A DNA stretch of 63,916 nt from Limnothrix sp. FACHB-406 (GCF_014698235.1 NZ_JACJSP010000025.1:1-63916), one strand, 5' to 3'. Shown: positions 9,317 to 17,724, numbered from the stretch's first letter. Translations and numbers: made by a program. The notes: generated from the sequence alone by a model not told the origin.

Positions 9317-10759
9317 ATGGCCCGTTCCTCCCTGCCCGCCTTGACCTTGGCCCTCAGCCGTTGTTTACCGATCGTCCTGCTCAGTAGTCAGGCGATCGCC
9401 GTCTTGGCCCAAACGCCTCGCCAGGGAGCGAATGGCTCAGGTTTAGATCAGCCCGTCAATCAGCCCGATCGCGATTCCGATCCGTCCGCCGCCGCATCCA
9501 CCGCTGAAGTCGTGTTTCCGGACATTCCCCGATCGGGCCCCGATCGCCCCCAACTCCAACCCATCCAAGCGGCCCCCCAGCCCAACCGGCCGCCAGCCAC
9601 CCCAACAACCCCAGCCCAACCGGCCCCGACTCAACCCTCTGGCCCCAACGCCGCCCCAGTGCCACTTGTGCAACCGGGACAACCGGGACAACCGGGACAA
9701 CCGGGGCAACCGGGGCAACCCATTCCCGACTGGCCCGAATCCCTCACCGCACCGCCCCCGGAATGGCGGGTCTATCGCCTCTCGTCCTACGACACGATCG
9801 CCATTCAGGTGCAAGGTTTCCCCGAACTCAACACCTCCACAATCGTCAATGTTCAGGGGCAAATTTCCGTCCCCCTACTGGGAATCGTCAACGCAGAAGG
9901 GCTAACCACCGCCGAACTGCAAAAGTTTCTACAGCAGGGTTACGAACGCTATCTTGTTAACCCGATCGTCACCGTCGGCGTGCTCACCCCCGTGAATCCT
10001 GACATTGTGGTCACTGGCGAAGTGGTCAAACCTGGGTTCTATCGAGTCAGCCCCTTTGATACGGTTGTGACCGCCCTGGTGGCCTCCGGCGGAGCCACCG
10101 ACTGGGCTGATTTACGGGCCATCAAAGTTCGCCGCCAACTGCCCGACGGCTCCACGATCGAGAAAAACGTGAACCTGCTCTCCCTGCTCGTGGAAGGGGC
10201 CCCGGAACCACGGATTTATCTGCAAGATGGCGATGCGATCGTGGTGCCTCGGCGCGAATCCGGCATTGATCCGGGCTATGACGCAGACCTGATGGCCCGC
10301 AGCAACGTAGCCCGCGCCGCCATTCGGATTCGGATGGTGAACTATGCCGGTCGCGGTGGCCTGGTCACCCTCACCCTGCCCAACGGCAGTACCTTCATTG
10401 ATGCGCTCAATGGCGTGTCATTGGATACCGCCCGGCTCCGGCGAATTGCCCTCATTCGTTTTGATCCAGAACAGGGCAAACCAGTCACCCGAATTCTGGA
10501 TGGCAAAGCTGCGTTTATGGGCGATCCAGCCAATAATCCTCCCCTGCGCGATAACGACGTGGTAGTTGTGAACCGCAACCTCATCGCTCGCGTTACCTAT
10601 GCCTTGAACACCGTGACCCAGCCGTTCCGAGATGTGTTGGGTTTCCTGCTCTTTTTCCAACAGTTGGATGAGGCGGCCACGTCCTTGTTTGGCCCCGGTG
10701 GCACGTTTGGAGGACCAGCAGAAACGCAAGAAGAAGGCAGCAGTAGCAATAATAATTAG
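9317..10759 (+). CDS. Polysaccharide biosynthesis/export outer-membrane protein (Wza/OPX type)
   Basis: About 480 residues. A signal peptide (LPIVLLSSQAIAVLAQ) precedes a Pro/Gln-rich region that includes five 9-bp units encoding GQP (9671-9715). A Poly_export domain (YRLSSYDTIAIQVQGFPEL, PLLGIVNAEGLT) and SLBB-type segments (DIVVTGEVVKPGFYRV) follow. The family forms the outer-membrane channel for capsular or released polysaccharide. The open frame begins at a TTG at 9275; the ATG at 9317 is preferred because it starts the signal peptide. It is co-oriented with the exosortase-associated gene, 125 bases downstream of it. No tyrosine kinase/co-polymerase (Wzc) is in the window. Confidence 0.88.
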   Translation: MARSSLPALTLALSRCLPIVLLSSQAIAVLAQTPRQGANGSGLDQPVNQPDRDSDPSAAASTAEVVFPDIPRSGPDRPQLQPIQAAPQPNRPPATPTTPAQPAPTQPSGPNAAPVPLVQPGQPGQPGQPGQPGQPIPDWPESLTAPPPEWRVYRLSSYDTIAIQVQGFPELNTSTIVNVQGQISVPLLGIVNAEGLTTAELQKFLQQGYERYLVNPIVTVGVLTPVNPDIVVTGEVVKPGFYRVSPFDTVVTALVASGGATDWADLRAIKVRRQLPDGSTIEKNVNLLSLLVEGAPEPRIYLQDGDAIVVPRRESGIDPGYDADLMARSNVARAAIRIRMVNYAGRGGLVTLTLPNGSTFIDALNGVSLDTARLRRIALIRFDPEQGKPVTRILDGKAAFMGDPANNPPLRDNDVVVVNRNLIARVTYALNTVTQPFRDVLGFLLFFQQLDEAATSLFGPGGTFGGPAETQEEGSSSNNN

Positions 10760-11163
10760 GGAATGATCGGAGATACAGCCCTTACCTCAATTACTAAGCA
10801 TAGTCGCCCGTAGGGTGGGCACTGCCCACCAAACCGTTGCTTTATGGCATCTGCAATATGGCGTGCCAATAATTCTAGGTAAAGGCTGTAGTGCCGTAAT
10901 TGAGTAGTAATGAGTTAGGGAAAATCTTGCAATGTGAGTGATCGTTTACCACAAGTCATCATCTCACAGAGAGTAACTAGCGTTTTAAGCAACAGCGGCA
11001 ACTCAATTCAGAATAAATTTCTGAAAAATTGGCATGATTTTGGATAAGAATGCAGGCAAGCGATCGAGTGGATATTCCGGCTCGATCGCCCGCCTATTGG
11101 TTAGCAATGGTTGAAAAAAACAAGGCAAAACAGTGAGGCAGATCGTGGCAATAATGATGGCAA
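10760..11163. other. Spacer with an inverted repeat enclosing a REP-like hairpin
   Basis: A pair of 13-bp inverted repeats matching at 12 of 13 positions (ACAGCCCTTACCT at 10775-10787, AGGTAAAGGCTGT at 10877-10889) encloses a GTAG hairpin. That hairpin is GTAG at 10810-10813 with stem GGTGGGC/GCCCACC (10814-10820 and 10824-10830). No coding region is supported in the rest. Confidence 0.55.
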
Positions 11164-11889
11164 TTATTGATAGTTCACAATCCGAGCAAAGCCGATCGGG
11201 TCAAGGCTAGCGCCACCAACCAACACACCGTTAATTTCCGGTTGGGCCATAATTTCATCAATCAACTCGGGCTTGACAGAACCGCCGTATTGAATCGGCA
11301 AGTCTTCACCATTGAGTTGATCGCGAATCCAGCCAATCACTCGGTTGGCTTCTTTGGATTCGCAGGTGTCCCCGGTACCGATCGCCCAAATGGGTTCATA
11401 GGCAATCACCAGATTGCTGAGGTTCACGCCCACCAACCCCGCCTTCAATTGTTGGGCAATGTGGGTTTGGGTTTCGCCTGCGTCGCGCTGTTGTTTGGTT
11501 TCGCCCACACACAAAATCGGGGTTAAGCCGGCCGCTTGGGCCGCCTTCAATCGGCGGTTGACGGTTTCGTCGGTTTCACCAAAATATTGCCGCCGTTCGC
11601 TGTGGCCCACCACCACGTAGCGAACACCCAGTTCGGTCAGCATTTCAGCCGAAATTTCGCCGGTATAGGCTCCGTTGGCTTCCCAATGGACGTTTTGCGC
11701 GCCGATGCGAATGCGGCTGCCGTGAAGAGCATTGGACAGCACGCTGAGATCCGTGAAGGGAACGCACAGCACAATTTCGCGATCGTCCGGGGTTTCGGCG
11801 ATTTGCTCAACGAAGGGCTTCAAAAACTCCAGGGTTTCGGCCTGGGTTTTATACATTTTCCAGTTGCCTGCAATGACGGTCTTAGCCAA
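11164..11889 (-). CDS. tpiA: Triosephosphate isomerase
   Basis: A 241-residue TIM-barrel enzyme interconverting dihydroxyacetone phosphate and glyceraldehyde 3-phosphate in glycolysis and the Calvin cycle. The catalytic residues are Lys11 (NWKM), His96 (VGHSERR) and Glu165 ([11 protein letters not shown]); YGGSVKP binds phosphate. The start is a TTG at 11887-11889, since the family N terminus [12 protein letters not shown] fits there. There is no in-frame ATG or GTG before an upstream stop. A strong AGGAGG lies about 28 bases upstream of the TTG, too far to act simply. It is transcribed alone on this strand. Confidence 0.97.
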   Translation of the reverse strand: MAKTVIAGNWKMYKTQAETLEFLKPFVEQIAETPDDREIVLCVPFTDLSVLSNALHGSRIRIGAQNVHWEANGAYTGEISAEMLTELGVRYVVVGHSERRQYFGETDETVNRRLKAAQAAGLTPILCVGETKQQRDAGETQTHIAQQLKAGLVGVNLSNLVIAYEPIWAIGTGDTCESKEANRVIGWIRDQLNGEDLPIQYGGSVKPELIDEIMAQPEINGVLVGGASLDPIGFARIVNYQ

Positions 11890-11979
11890 GGTTCGGGGTT
11901 GCCTATTGCGCTAGAAATTTCCTCCTAGAACCTTATCGGGTCGGGCGATCGCGGTCAATTCAGAAGCGAAGGCCAACTG

Positions 11980-13059
11980 TCATCGATTGCTGGAACCGTT
12001 ACGGGGCGGACTGGGGCGCGGGCTGGGTCGGTTGCCAGTGGGGGCGGTGGGGTTGGGTGGGGTCGATCGCGCCGGTTCCATGCGTTGTAGGTAAGGGCCA
12101 GGATTTTGCGCCACCCAGCCCACGGAGGAGTTATAGCGAACTTCAAACCACAGGCCACGGCTGCGACCGTTGGCGGGGCGGCTGGGAATCGTACCCAGGC
12201 GAGTGCCCGCGTTGACCCGTTGCCCGCGCTGGACGGAGGTGGCTCCCAGGTTGGCGTAGCGAGTTTGGCGGCCGCCCTGGTGATTGATCACCACCAGTTG
12301 TCCTGGATAGCCAGAGTTGGGGCCCACAAAGGCGACGGTTCCGGGCCCAACGGCCAAGACAACGGCGCTGGGTCGGGCTTCAAGGGTGATGTAACTGTTA
12401 AAGACGGCGGCTCCGGCGGGCCCCACTTGCCAACCAAAGTCCGTCAGGGGACGGCTAATTTCCGACAGGGGATAGCGCAGCAGGTCGTTGTCGGGGTCGC
12501 TGGCGCTGGGGGGCGCGCCGACTCCAGGGTCGATCGGGGACCAAAGCACGCCGGGCACAAAGACCGATCGCCCCGGTTGGGCCTGGCAACCATTGACCGT
12601 AAACAGAGAGTCGGCCCGAACGCGGTATTGCTGGGCGATCGACTGCCAATTGTCGCCCGGTTGGGTTTCCACCCGAATTCCGTTAATGGGAGCAATCAAA
12701 ATTTCCGTGCCGGGTTTGGGCAGTTGGCCGCCCCGCAGGTTGGGATTCAGGGCCAGCAGGGTGCTGGGCAACAGGTTATAGCGACTGGCAAGACTTTCGA
12801 CGGTTTCTCCGGCGGCCAACCGATGGCGAACCAGTCGATCGAGCACCGCCGGGCCACAGGGGTTGCTGTTTGGCTCGGGGGTGGGGGGTTCGGCGGCTTG
12901 GGCATTGGCATGGGTAACGGGCATCAGGACGGGCCCCAAGGCGATCGCCCCCCAAAGCAACCAGCGCCAAGGGCCCGATCGCCTACCCGTTTCCTGGTTC
13001 CGGGTCTGGCCCAGCCCACCACCGACCAACGCAAATATCTCAGATACAATGAGGCCCAT
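11980..13059 (-). CDS. LysM protein with degenerate LytM/M23 domain
   Basis: About 359 residues. A membrane signal/anchor (WLLWGAIALGPVLMPVTHANA) is followed by two LysM peptidoglycan-binding segments (AAGETVESLASRYNLL and TQPGDNWQSIAQQYRV). A LytM-like domain (GTVAFVGPNSGYPGQLVVI, QRVNAGTRLGTI) comes next. The metallo-endopeptidase ligands appear to be missing: the HxxxD-type motif is replaced around ITLEARP and the HxH motif reads GLWFEV. The protein probably binds or regulates rather than cuts peptidoglycan, as EnvC and NlpD do. A Pro/Ser-rich tail ends the protein. The start at 13059 is a judgement: the frame is open further, but this ATG directly precedes the signal segment. It diverges from the next gene. 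Confidence 0.75.
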   Translation of the reverse strand: MGLIVSEIFALVGGGLGQTRNQETGRRSGPWRWLLWGAIALGPVLMPVTHANAQAAEPPTPEPNSNPCGPAVLDRLVRHRLAAGETVESLASRYNLLPSTLLALNPNLRGGQLPKPGTEILIAPINGIRVETQPGDNWQSIAQQYRVRADSLFTVNGCQAQPGRSVFVPGVLWSPIDPGVGAPPSASDPDNDLLRYPLSEISRPLTDFGWQVGPAGAAVFNSYITLEARPSAVVLAVGPGTVAFVGPNSGYPGQLVVINHQGGRQTRYANLGATSVQRGQRVNAGTRLGTIPSRPANGRSRGLWFEVRYNSSVGWVAQNPGPYLQRMEPARSTPPNPTAPTGNRPSPRPSPPRNGSSNR

Positions 13060-13139
13060 CTCGCCACCCAATGCCCAAAGCGGATACATCTTCCACGGTA
13101 CGCATTCCACCATACGCATTCCAACAGGCTTCAGCAGCA

Positions 13140-13910
13140 ATGACGGTGCAATCCGGCCCCGATGCTTCCGGCTTTCCCTTGGCGGATGAAGCTCGTGAAG
13201 AAGGTTTTGATCATTACCGCGATGATTACGATGCCGATTCCCGCGACGTGCCATTGTGGCCCACGCGCCGGATGCCCCGTTCCCCCGCCAGCCGATCGCC
13301 CCAAGACTTCACATCGGTGCTGCGGGAAATAGACCCCAGCGCCGGACAACCCGACCTTGCACCACAGCCCGACCTAATCGATTGCGTTGAGTTTTTGCGG
13401 AGTTTGCACCGCCCGATCGATCCAGCCGTGGCCGCCTTACCCCCCCTAGACACCGCGCCTTCGGAGCGCCAGGCGATCGAGTGGGAATACAAAATTGTGC
13501 GCGCCAAGCGTCCCCTCTTTGCCAATCCTGTCACCTTTGCCCAACTTTGTCGCGAAGAAGCCCTGGCCGGTTGGATTTTGTTGGAAAAGTTTGATGATCG
13601 CCGGGTACGATTTCGCCGACCGCTGCACTTGCGCGACGAACTGGATCGATCGGCTCTGCCCTTTGATCCCTATCGCACCCAATACCAAGGGCCCGGCTTC
13701 CGCAATTGGGGTTGGGGAATTGCCGCCCTGCTCGCGGCGGTCACCATTCCGGCCTATGCGGGCTATGCCTGGGTTTCGGTGCAACTGTTGGGCCCTTGGC
13801 GCGATGATTTGCCCCGTCCGGCCCAGCGGGTGGCTCCGGCTCCACCCCTGAATCCTCCCGCCGAGTCAGTGCTTGACATCCTCCCCGCCCCAAGGAACGA
13901 AGATTCCTAG
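13140..13910 (+). CDS. Conserved cyanobacterial protein of unknown function, DUF4177-like, one TM segment
   Basis: About 256 residues. The central block WEYKIVRA...EALAGWILLEKFDD has the look of DUF4177-like cyanobacterial proteins. One membrane helix (about WGWGIAALLAAVTIPAYAGYA) lies near the C terminus and is followed by a Pro-rich tail. An alternative ATG exists at 13071; neither start has a clear ribosome-binding site. The last 12-13 codons, DILPAPRNEDS and the stop, fall inside the IS200/IS605-like relic that begins near 13872, so the natural C terminus may have been replaced. Function unknown. Confidence 0.65.
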   Translation: MTVQSGPDASGFPLADEAREEGFDHYRDDYDADSRDVPLWPTRRMPRSPASRSPQDFTSVLREIDPSAGQPDLAPQPDLIDCVEFLRSLHRPIDPAVAALPPLDTAPSERQAIEWEYKIVRAKRPLFANPVTFAQLCREEALAGWILLEKFDDRRVRFRRPLHLRDELDRSALPFDPYRTQYQGPGFRNWGWGIAALLAAVTIPAYAGYAWVSVQLLGPWRDDLPRPAQRVAPAPPLNPPAESVLDILPAPRNEDS

Positions 13911-14057
13911 ACCTCGCGATCTAGGTTTCTGCTTTATTGCACCTGCCTCCACTCTCAAGGAGTTTTCCGGTCTTACGGTTGCTCCACAGACTGACACCGC
14001 TAGCCCAGCGGCCTGTCAAATTCTAGCAGGCCCTAAAGGGCGGGGTTTTAGACCCCG
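13872..14057. mobile_element. Relic of an IS200/IS605-family end (or non-autonomous derivative)
   Basis: The stretch has the arrangement typical of cyanobacterial IS200/IS605 flanks. CTTGACATCCTCCCCGCC is near its start, AGGAACGAAGATTCCTAG follows, TAGCCCAGCGGCCTGTCAAA comes later, and a terminal hairpin CGGGGT/ACCCCG (14041-14046 and 14052-14057) ends it. There is no tnpA or tnpB frame inside. It overlaps the end of the upstream gene and borders the low-GC nuclease pair. The assignment rests on pattern recognition, not a search. Confidence 0.5.
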
Positions 14058-14122
14058 TGTTAAGACAATAAATGCACAAATGCAAATGCACATCTGCCAC
14101 TTGAAATTTACTTGAGAGTATT

Positions 14123-14527
14123 TTGACGAGACTTGAGTTCATAGTCGATGGGCCACCCGTATCTCAACAAACCCGTAGGCGGGAGCGTCTTAGAGCCTGG
14201 AAAACGACAGTACGACAAGAAGCAGAGAAATATTGGCCCCCAGGACAAAAAGCAGCGATCGGTCTAATCATGCTGCAAATAACCTATTTCTATGATTCTG
14301 TGGCTATGGATGTGGACAATATTGTCAAGCCAATTCAAGATGCCATAATTGGATTAGCCTACATTGATGATGATCAAGTCACTGATGTTCTTGTCAGAAA
14401 ACGAAATCTGTCAGGCAACTTTAAAATTGAAAATATGACCTCAACCTTGGCAGAAGGCTTTCTTCGTGGCAATGAATTTTTGCATATTGTCGTCATTGAT
14501 GCTCCCGATCAAGAGGTACTTATTTAA
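14123..14527 (+). CDS. RusA-like endonuclease-fold protein
   Basis: A 134-residue protein with the RusA Holliday-junction-resolvase signature: FIVDGPPVSQQ near the N terminus, then MDVDNIVKPIQDA and YIDDDQV. The acidic cluster (Asp63, Asp65, Asp73, Asp82-84) matches the metal-binding carboxylates of RusA. The start is a TTG at 14123 with no upstream ATG before a stop, so it is uncertain. Its TAA overlaps the ATG of the next gene (TAATG), which implies translational coupling. Base composition is AT-richer than the neighbours. Phage and prophage RusA proteins cut branched DNA; here no phage genes surround it, so a role with the downstream nuclease is inferred. Confidence 0.75.
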   Translation: MTRLEFIVDGPPVSQQTRRRERLRAWKTTVRQEAEKYWPPGQKAAIGLIMLQITYFYDSVAMDVDNIVKPIQDAIIGLAYIDDDQVTDVLVRKRNLSGNFKIENMTSTLAEGFLRGNEFLHIVVIDAPDQEVLI

Positions 14528-15207
14528 TGGCAACTTCATCTGCAACTCTAGAAAGAGAGCGATTACTGCAATTGGCGGAAGAATATCGTAATCAGGGATA
14601 CGAGGTTTATTTTCATCCGAGTCTTGAAGATCTGCCAAATTTTCTGAAGAATTATCGTCCTGATATGATTGCTCGGCGAGGGAATGAAGCTGTGATCATT
14701 GAAGTGAAATCACGCCGTTCTCTGAGTTCCTCTTCTAGGCAATATCTCCAAAATTTAGCTCAATCCGTGGAACAGCATCCCGGTTGGCGCTTTGAGTTAG
14801 TGATGACTAATCCAGAGGATGCCGTCTACCCGCCAGAGGCTGAAGGCTCTCTTCAAGCATCTGAAATCGAAACAAGATTGCAGATAGCAAGGCAACTTGC
14901 AACGCAACATCCAGAGTCCGCGCTCCTCTATTCCTGGTCTCTGGCGGAGGCAAGCTTAAGGCTTGTTGCAGAAAATGAAGGAGTGATTGTACAAAAACTT
15001 GATCCACACTATCTCGTCAAACAGTTGGTGACAGAGGGTGTAATTTCGCGCTCTGAGTATCAGGTACTTATGAATGCGCTTTCATTGCGCAATGTAGTTG
15101 CTCATGGCTTTAAGACCGTACAGATTACACAAGAGTCTATAGATCAGCTAATTGATATTGCCGAGCAACTGTTGAAAATTTCGCATATTCGTGCCGAATC
15201 AGACTAA
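14527..15207 (+). CDS. PD-(D/E)XK nuclease (AHJR-like) fused to a HEPN-like domain
   Basis: A 226-residue protein. The N-terminal part is a restriction-endonuclease-like fold: RPDMIARRGNEAVIIEVKSR gives Asp46, then Glu59-Val-Lys61 (the D...ExK motif), as in the REase_AHJR-like family. The C-terminal helical part (about 115-220) contains LRNVVAHGF, an R-N-x3-H motif (Arg188, Asn189, His193) of the HEPN type, which in many toxins is a ribonuclease site. Translation is coupled to the RusA-like gene. Low GC and the neighbouring mobile-element relic suggest horizontal transfer. The fold assignments are motif-based; biological role is unknown, with defence or DNA repair as the main options. Confidence 0.7.
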   Translation: MATSSATLERERLLQLAEEYRNQGYEVYFHPSLEDLPNFLKNYRPDMIARRGNEAVIIEVKSRRSLSSSSRQYLQNLAQSVEQHPGWRFELVMTNPEDAVYPPEAEGSLQASEIETRLQIARQLATQHPESALLYSWSLAEASLRLVAENEGVIVQKLDPHYLVKQLVTEGVISRSEYQVLMNALSLRNVVAHGFKTVQITQESIDQLIDIAEQLLKISHIRAESD

Positions 15208-15216
15208 TTAACTCAA

Positions 15217-15885
15217 ATGCAACAGACGATTTCAACTCAACAGCACTGCGTTAAAGGTTCTCTGTTGCCGCTGATTTTGCTCAACCAAGTTGATTGCGCC
15301 CTGCTACCCGATCGCGCCCTGGCCCGTTGGATGACCGGTTCGATCGCCGGCCTCGCGATCGCCTGGGGAGCCGGGACTGGCCCCGCGATCGCGGCGGAAA
15401 CCATCACCTTTCGCTACGGCCCTTTGGGAGGAGCCTTGCCGGTCACCGATTTGGCGACTTGGGCCGATCGGGGAGAACTCTCGGATGATTTGGAAACCTA
15501 TTTGATCTTGAGCCAGCAACGACCCGATCGGGTGCGCCAAATTTTGACCCAGCGGGTGACCATGCCCCCTGTGTTGCTCGATCGGGCCCTGGCCAGTTCC
15601 CAGGGAGCAATCCTGTTGGAGCAGTTGAGCCAAGTGTTGCAAGGGCCCAAGCGCACCGACAACAATCAAAATCTCCGCCGGGCCCTGATGGCCGCAGCGG
15701 AGAATGACGGTCAAATTTCCCTGTTGGAGCTACTGCAAAAGTACCCGACTCAGAATGTGGATCTGCGGGTCGATCGACTGGTGAACTTAGCGGAAACTTG
15801 GCAACAATGGCGCGATCGGGGTGGTCAGTGGCTGGAGCAGCTCAATCAATGGGGAGACCGACTGAGATCGCGCCTGTTGTTTTGA
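15217..15885 (+). CDS. DUF1400 family exported protein
   Basis: A 222-residue protein with a hydrophobic signal (GSIAGLAIAWGAGTGPAIA, cleavage likely before AETITFRYGPL). A DUF1400 domain follows; in cyanobacteria this domain often precedes an alpha/beta-hydrolase. Here the hydrolase is absent and the protein is DUF1400 alone. The ATG at 15217 is used because it provides positive residues before the signal; an ATG at 15331 is the alternative. It lies 9 bases after the nuclease gene but has the high GC of the chromosome, so sharing a function with it is not implied. Confidence 0.65.
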   Translation: MQQTISTQQHCVKGSLLPLILLNQVDCALLPDRALARWMTGSIAGLAIAWGAGTGPAIAAETITFRYGPLGGALPVTDLATWADRGELSDDLETYLILSQQRPDRVRQILTQRVTMPPVLLDRALASSQGAILLEQLSQVLQGPKRTDNNQNLRRALMAAAENDGQISLLELLQKYPTQNVDLRVDRLVNLAETWQQWRDRGGQWLEQLNQWGDRLRSRLLF

Positions 15886-15925
15886 AAAAGCATCACCCTG
15901 GCGACCATGCCCAGGTCTTGCAACC

Positions 15926-16312
15926 CTAGCGATACAGCAGTCGATTCAGAATGCTGCGACCATTGGGCGAAAACACTTCCACCCGAATCGTGTCCGGATC
16001 CGACGGTTGCCAGCTCACCCGATAGCGATGACCGCTATTGTTCCAGGTGTAGGTGCGGCGGCTGGCATTGCCACCCACGGAAGCCCCGCTCAAAAACAAT
16101 GAATCCCCGCTATTTTCATTGCGGCCGTAGTAGGTGAGCGCGTTGCCTTGGTAAGCAATGCGCACGGTCCATTCCCCATCGGAAAATGTGCCGGTGGGCA
16201 AGCTTTGGGCCAAAACCACCGACGGGGCGATCGCGCTTTCAATCACTGGAACTGCCAAACCGAGTCCAATGGCCAAGGCGATCGCCGGCAGAGACATCAT
16301 CGACTGCTTCAT
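15926..16312 (-). CDS. Small secreted protein of unknown function
   Basis: About 128 residues. A signal peptide beginning MKQSMMSLPAIALAIGLGLA ends near SVVLAQ. The mature part GEWTVRIAYQGNALTYYGRN...HRYRVSWQPSD looks like a small beta-rich extracytoplasmic domain found in cyanobacteria. The start at 16312 is chosen at the signal peptide; the frame is open upstream. It converges with the DUF1400 gene. No function can be assigned. Confidence 0.6.
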   Translation of the reverse strand: MKQSMMSLPAIALAIGLGLAVPVIESAIAPSVVLAQSLPTGTFSDGEWTVRIAYQGNALTYYGRNENSGDSLFLSGASVGGNASRRTYTWNNSGHRYRVSWQPSDPDTIRVEVFSPNGRSILNRLLYR

Positions 16313-16545
16313 AAGTTGGAAAACATTGGGAAACGGATCCAAAACGGCTGAGGAGCTGAGAAAAACAATCGGCAGAGATGTTACACACCCCCGCCGAGAA
16401 GATCCAACTCGATTTTTATCTACCGCTTCTGAACCCCAGAATATCGGTGGAATCCTGAGATGGAAAGGAGTTGTGACCGATCGCTCGCAATTTTTAACAG
16501 ACTGTAGAACTTTGCATTGGTTAGTTACCAAAACGCGAGTTCTCT

Positions 16546-16718
16546 AGACCTCTTGCGCGAATCAGCGAACAGCCCTCATCCCCCAACCCCTTCTCCCAAG
16601 GAGGGCGAAGGGGAGCCAGAAATCGGGAATAACGGCGATTTCGTTGTTGGTTGCCAAGTCCCTCTCCCGACTTGGGAGAGGGATTTAGGGTGAGGGTTTT
16701 GATTGATGCAAGAGGTCT
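16546..16718. mobile_element. 173-bp MITE-like element with AGACCTCTTGC ends
   Basis: The ends are AGACCTCTTGCG (16546-16557) and TGCAAGAGGTCT (16707-16718), inverted repeats matching at 11 of 12 positions. The interior carries complementary arms CCCTCATCCCCCAACCCC...and GGATTTAGGGTGAGGG, plus CCCTCTCCCGACTTGGGAGAGGG, so it can fold into a long structure. There is no reading frame for a transposase. Similar elements are scattered in many cyanobacterial genomes. Confidence 0.65.
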
Positions 16719-16887
16719 TCTGGGCCATGCCTCCGTTTCTCCAGGCCGCGCGACGCAAACATCAGGGTTTCAGAAAGAAGACGACAGACCCTAGGGCCTG
16801 TCGTTTGTTCCTGGAATCCAGCGGAAATGGTTAATTTTCGATGCCCAAATCGTCGTCACAAGGGGCTGAGGGATTGGAGAACCAACC

Positions 16888-17724
16888 CTAAGACAGTTGC
16901 CCGAAGTGGGTTTCAATCAGCTCGGGGATCCGATCGGGCGAGATCCGGGTGTGGCGGGTTTTGTCCGGAAGGGTCACCACCGCCGGGCCGCGACTACATT
17001 CCTTGAGACAGCCCGTGGTTTGTACCTTGACCCGATCGCTCAGTCCCCGATCGGCCAAAGCCTGGTTAATGGCCCGGCAAACGCCATCGCTGCCCCGCTT
17101 CCGACAACTGGACTTTTGACAAATCAGGATTCTGCCGACGGGGCGGTTGGCAGGGCCCGTGGTGGCGCGATCGGTTGAGCGATCGCTTGCGTGATCGGTT
17201 GGGCGCGCTGATGACCGATCGGGTGAAGGGGACTGTGCAGGCGGCGTGAAGGGGGCCCGGTGGGGCATGGGAGCCGCAGCGGGGCGCGTGGGGGGCGCTG
17301 CCGGTTGCCGAGTCCAGGGCAAATTAGCCGAACGACTGAAGGGCGATCGCCCTGCCGGTTCCATGGGTTGCACCGAAGATCCCGTGAGGGCCTTGGCCTT
17401 AAACTTCACCCACCCTTTGTAGGGATGACATTTAGCCGTGCCCGCCAGGGAAACCCAACTGCCCACATGCAAGGTGTGGCCCAGGCGCGATCGCAACGGC
17501 TTAGCCAACTTGATCTGTTCAATGCGTCCGTCGGTTTCGAGTTGAAGCGCCTTGCAGCGGCCGGCCTTGTCGGTGTGGGTGGCACAAATGCGACCGCTCA
17601 GTTGGAAAAATTGTCGTTTTTTAAAGGGATAAAAGACCGATTGCAGCCCAAGCCGAGGGGGCGTGGCGGGGTTGAAAGGATTATGCGCGTTATGCAAGGG
17701 GCGATCGAACGAAAACGGCTTCAC
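16888..17724 (-). CDS. Thioredoxin-like [2Fe-2S] ferredoxin domain protein
   Basis: About 278 residues. The N-terminal part (FYPFKKRQFFQLSGRICAT...GWVKFKAKAL) resembles a small beta-barrel. A low-complexity Pro/Thr/Asp linker then leads to a thioredoxin-like [2Fe-2S] domain. The cluster cysteines lie in CQKSSCRKRGSDGVC and TTGCLKECSRGPAVV. Such domains carry electrons or bind partners in hydrogenase- and NDH-like systems, but standalone forms are of unknown role. The start is set to GTG at 17724 because GGAGGA (17729-17734) lies 4 bases before it; an in-frame TTG at 17736 would overlap that site. Confidence 0.8.
   Translation of the reverse strand: MKPFSFDRPLHNAHNPFNPATPPRLGLQSVFYPFKKRQFFQLSGRICATHTDKAGRCKALQLETDGRIEQIKLAKPLRSRLGHTLHVGSWVSLAGTAKCHPYKGWVKFKAKALTGSSVQPMEPAGRSPFSRSANLPWTRQPAAPPTRPAAAPMPHRAPFTPPAQSPSPDRSSARPTDHASDRSTDRATTGPANRPVGRILICQKSSCRKRGSDGVCRAINQALADRGLSDRVKVQTTGCLKECSRGPAVVTLPDKTRHTRISPDRIPELIETHFGQLS

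Noticed and set aside
14123-15207. Prophage remnant because of the RusA-like gene
   Set aside because: No capsid, terminase, integrase or phage regulator gene lies nearby.
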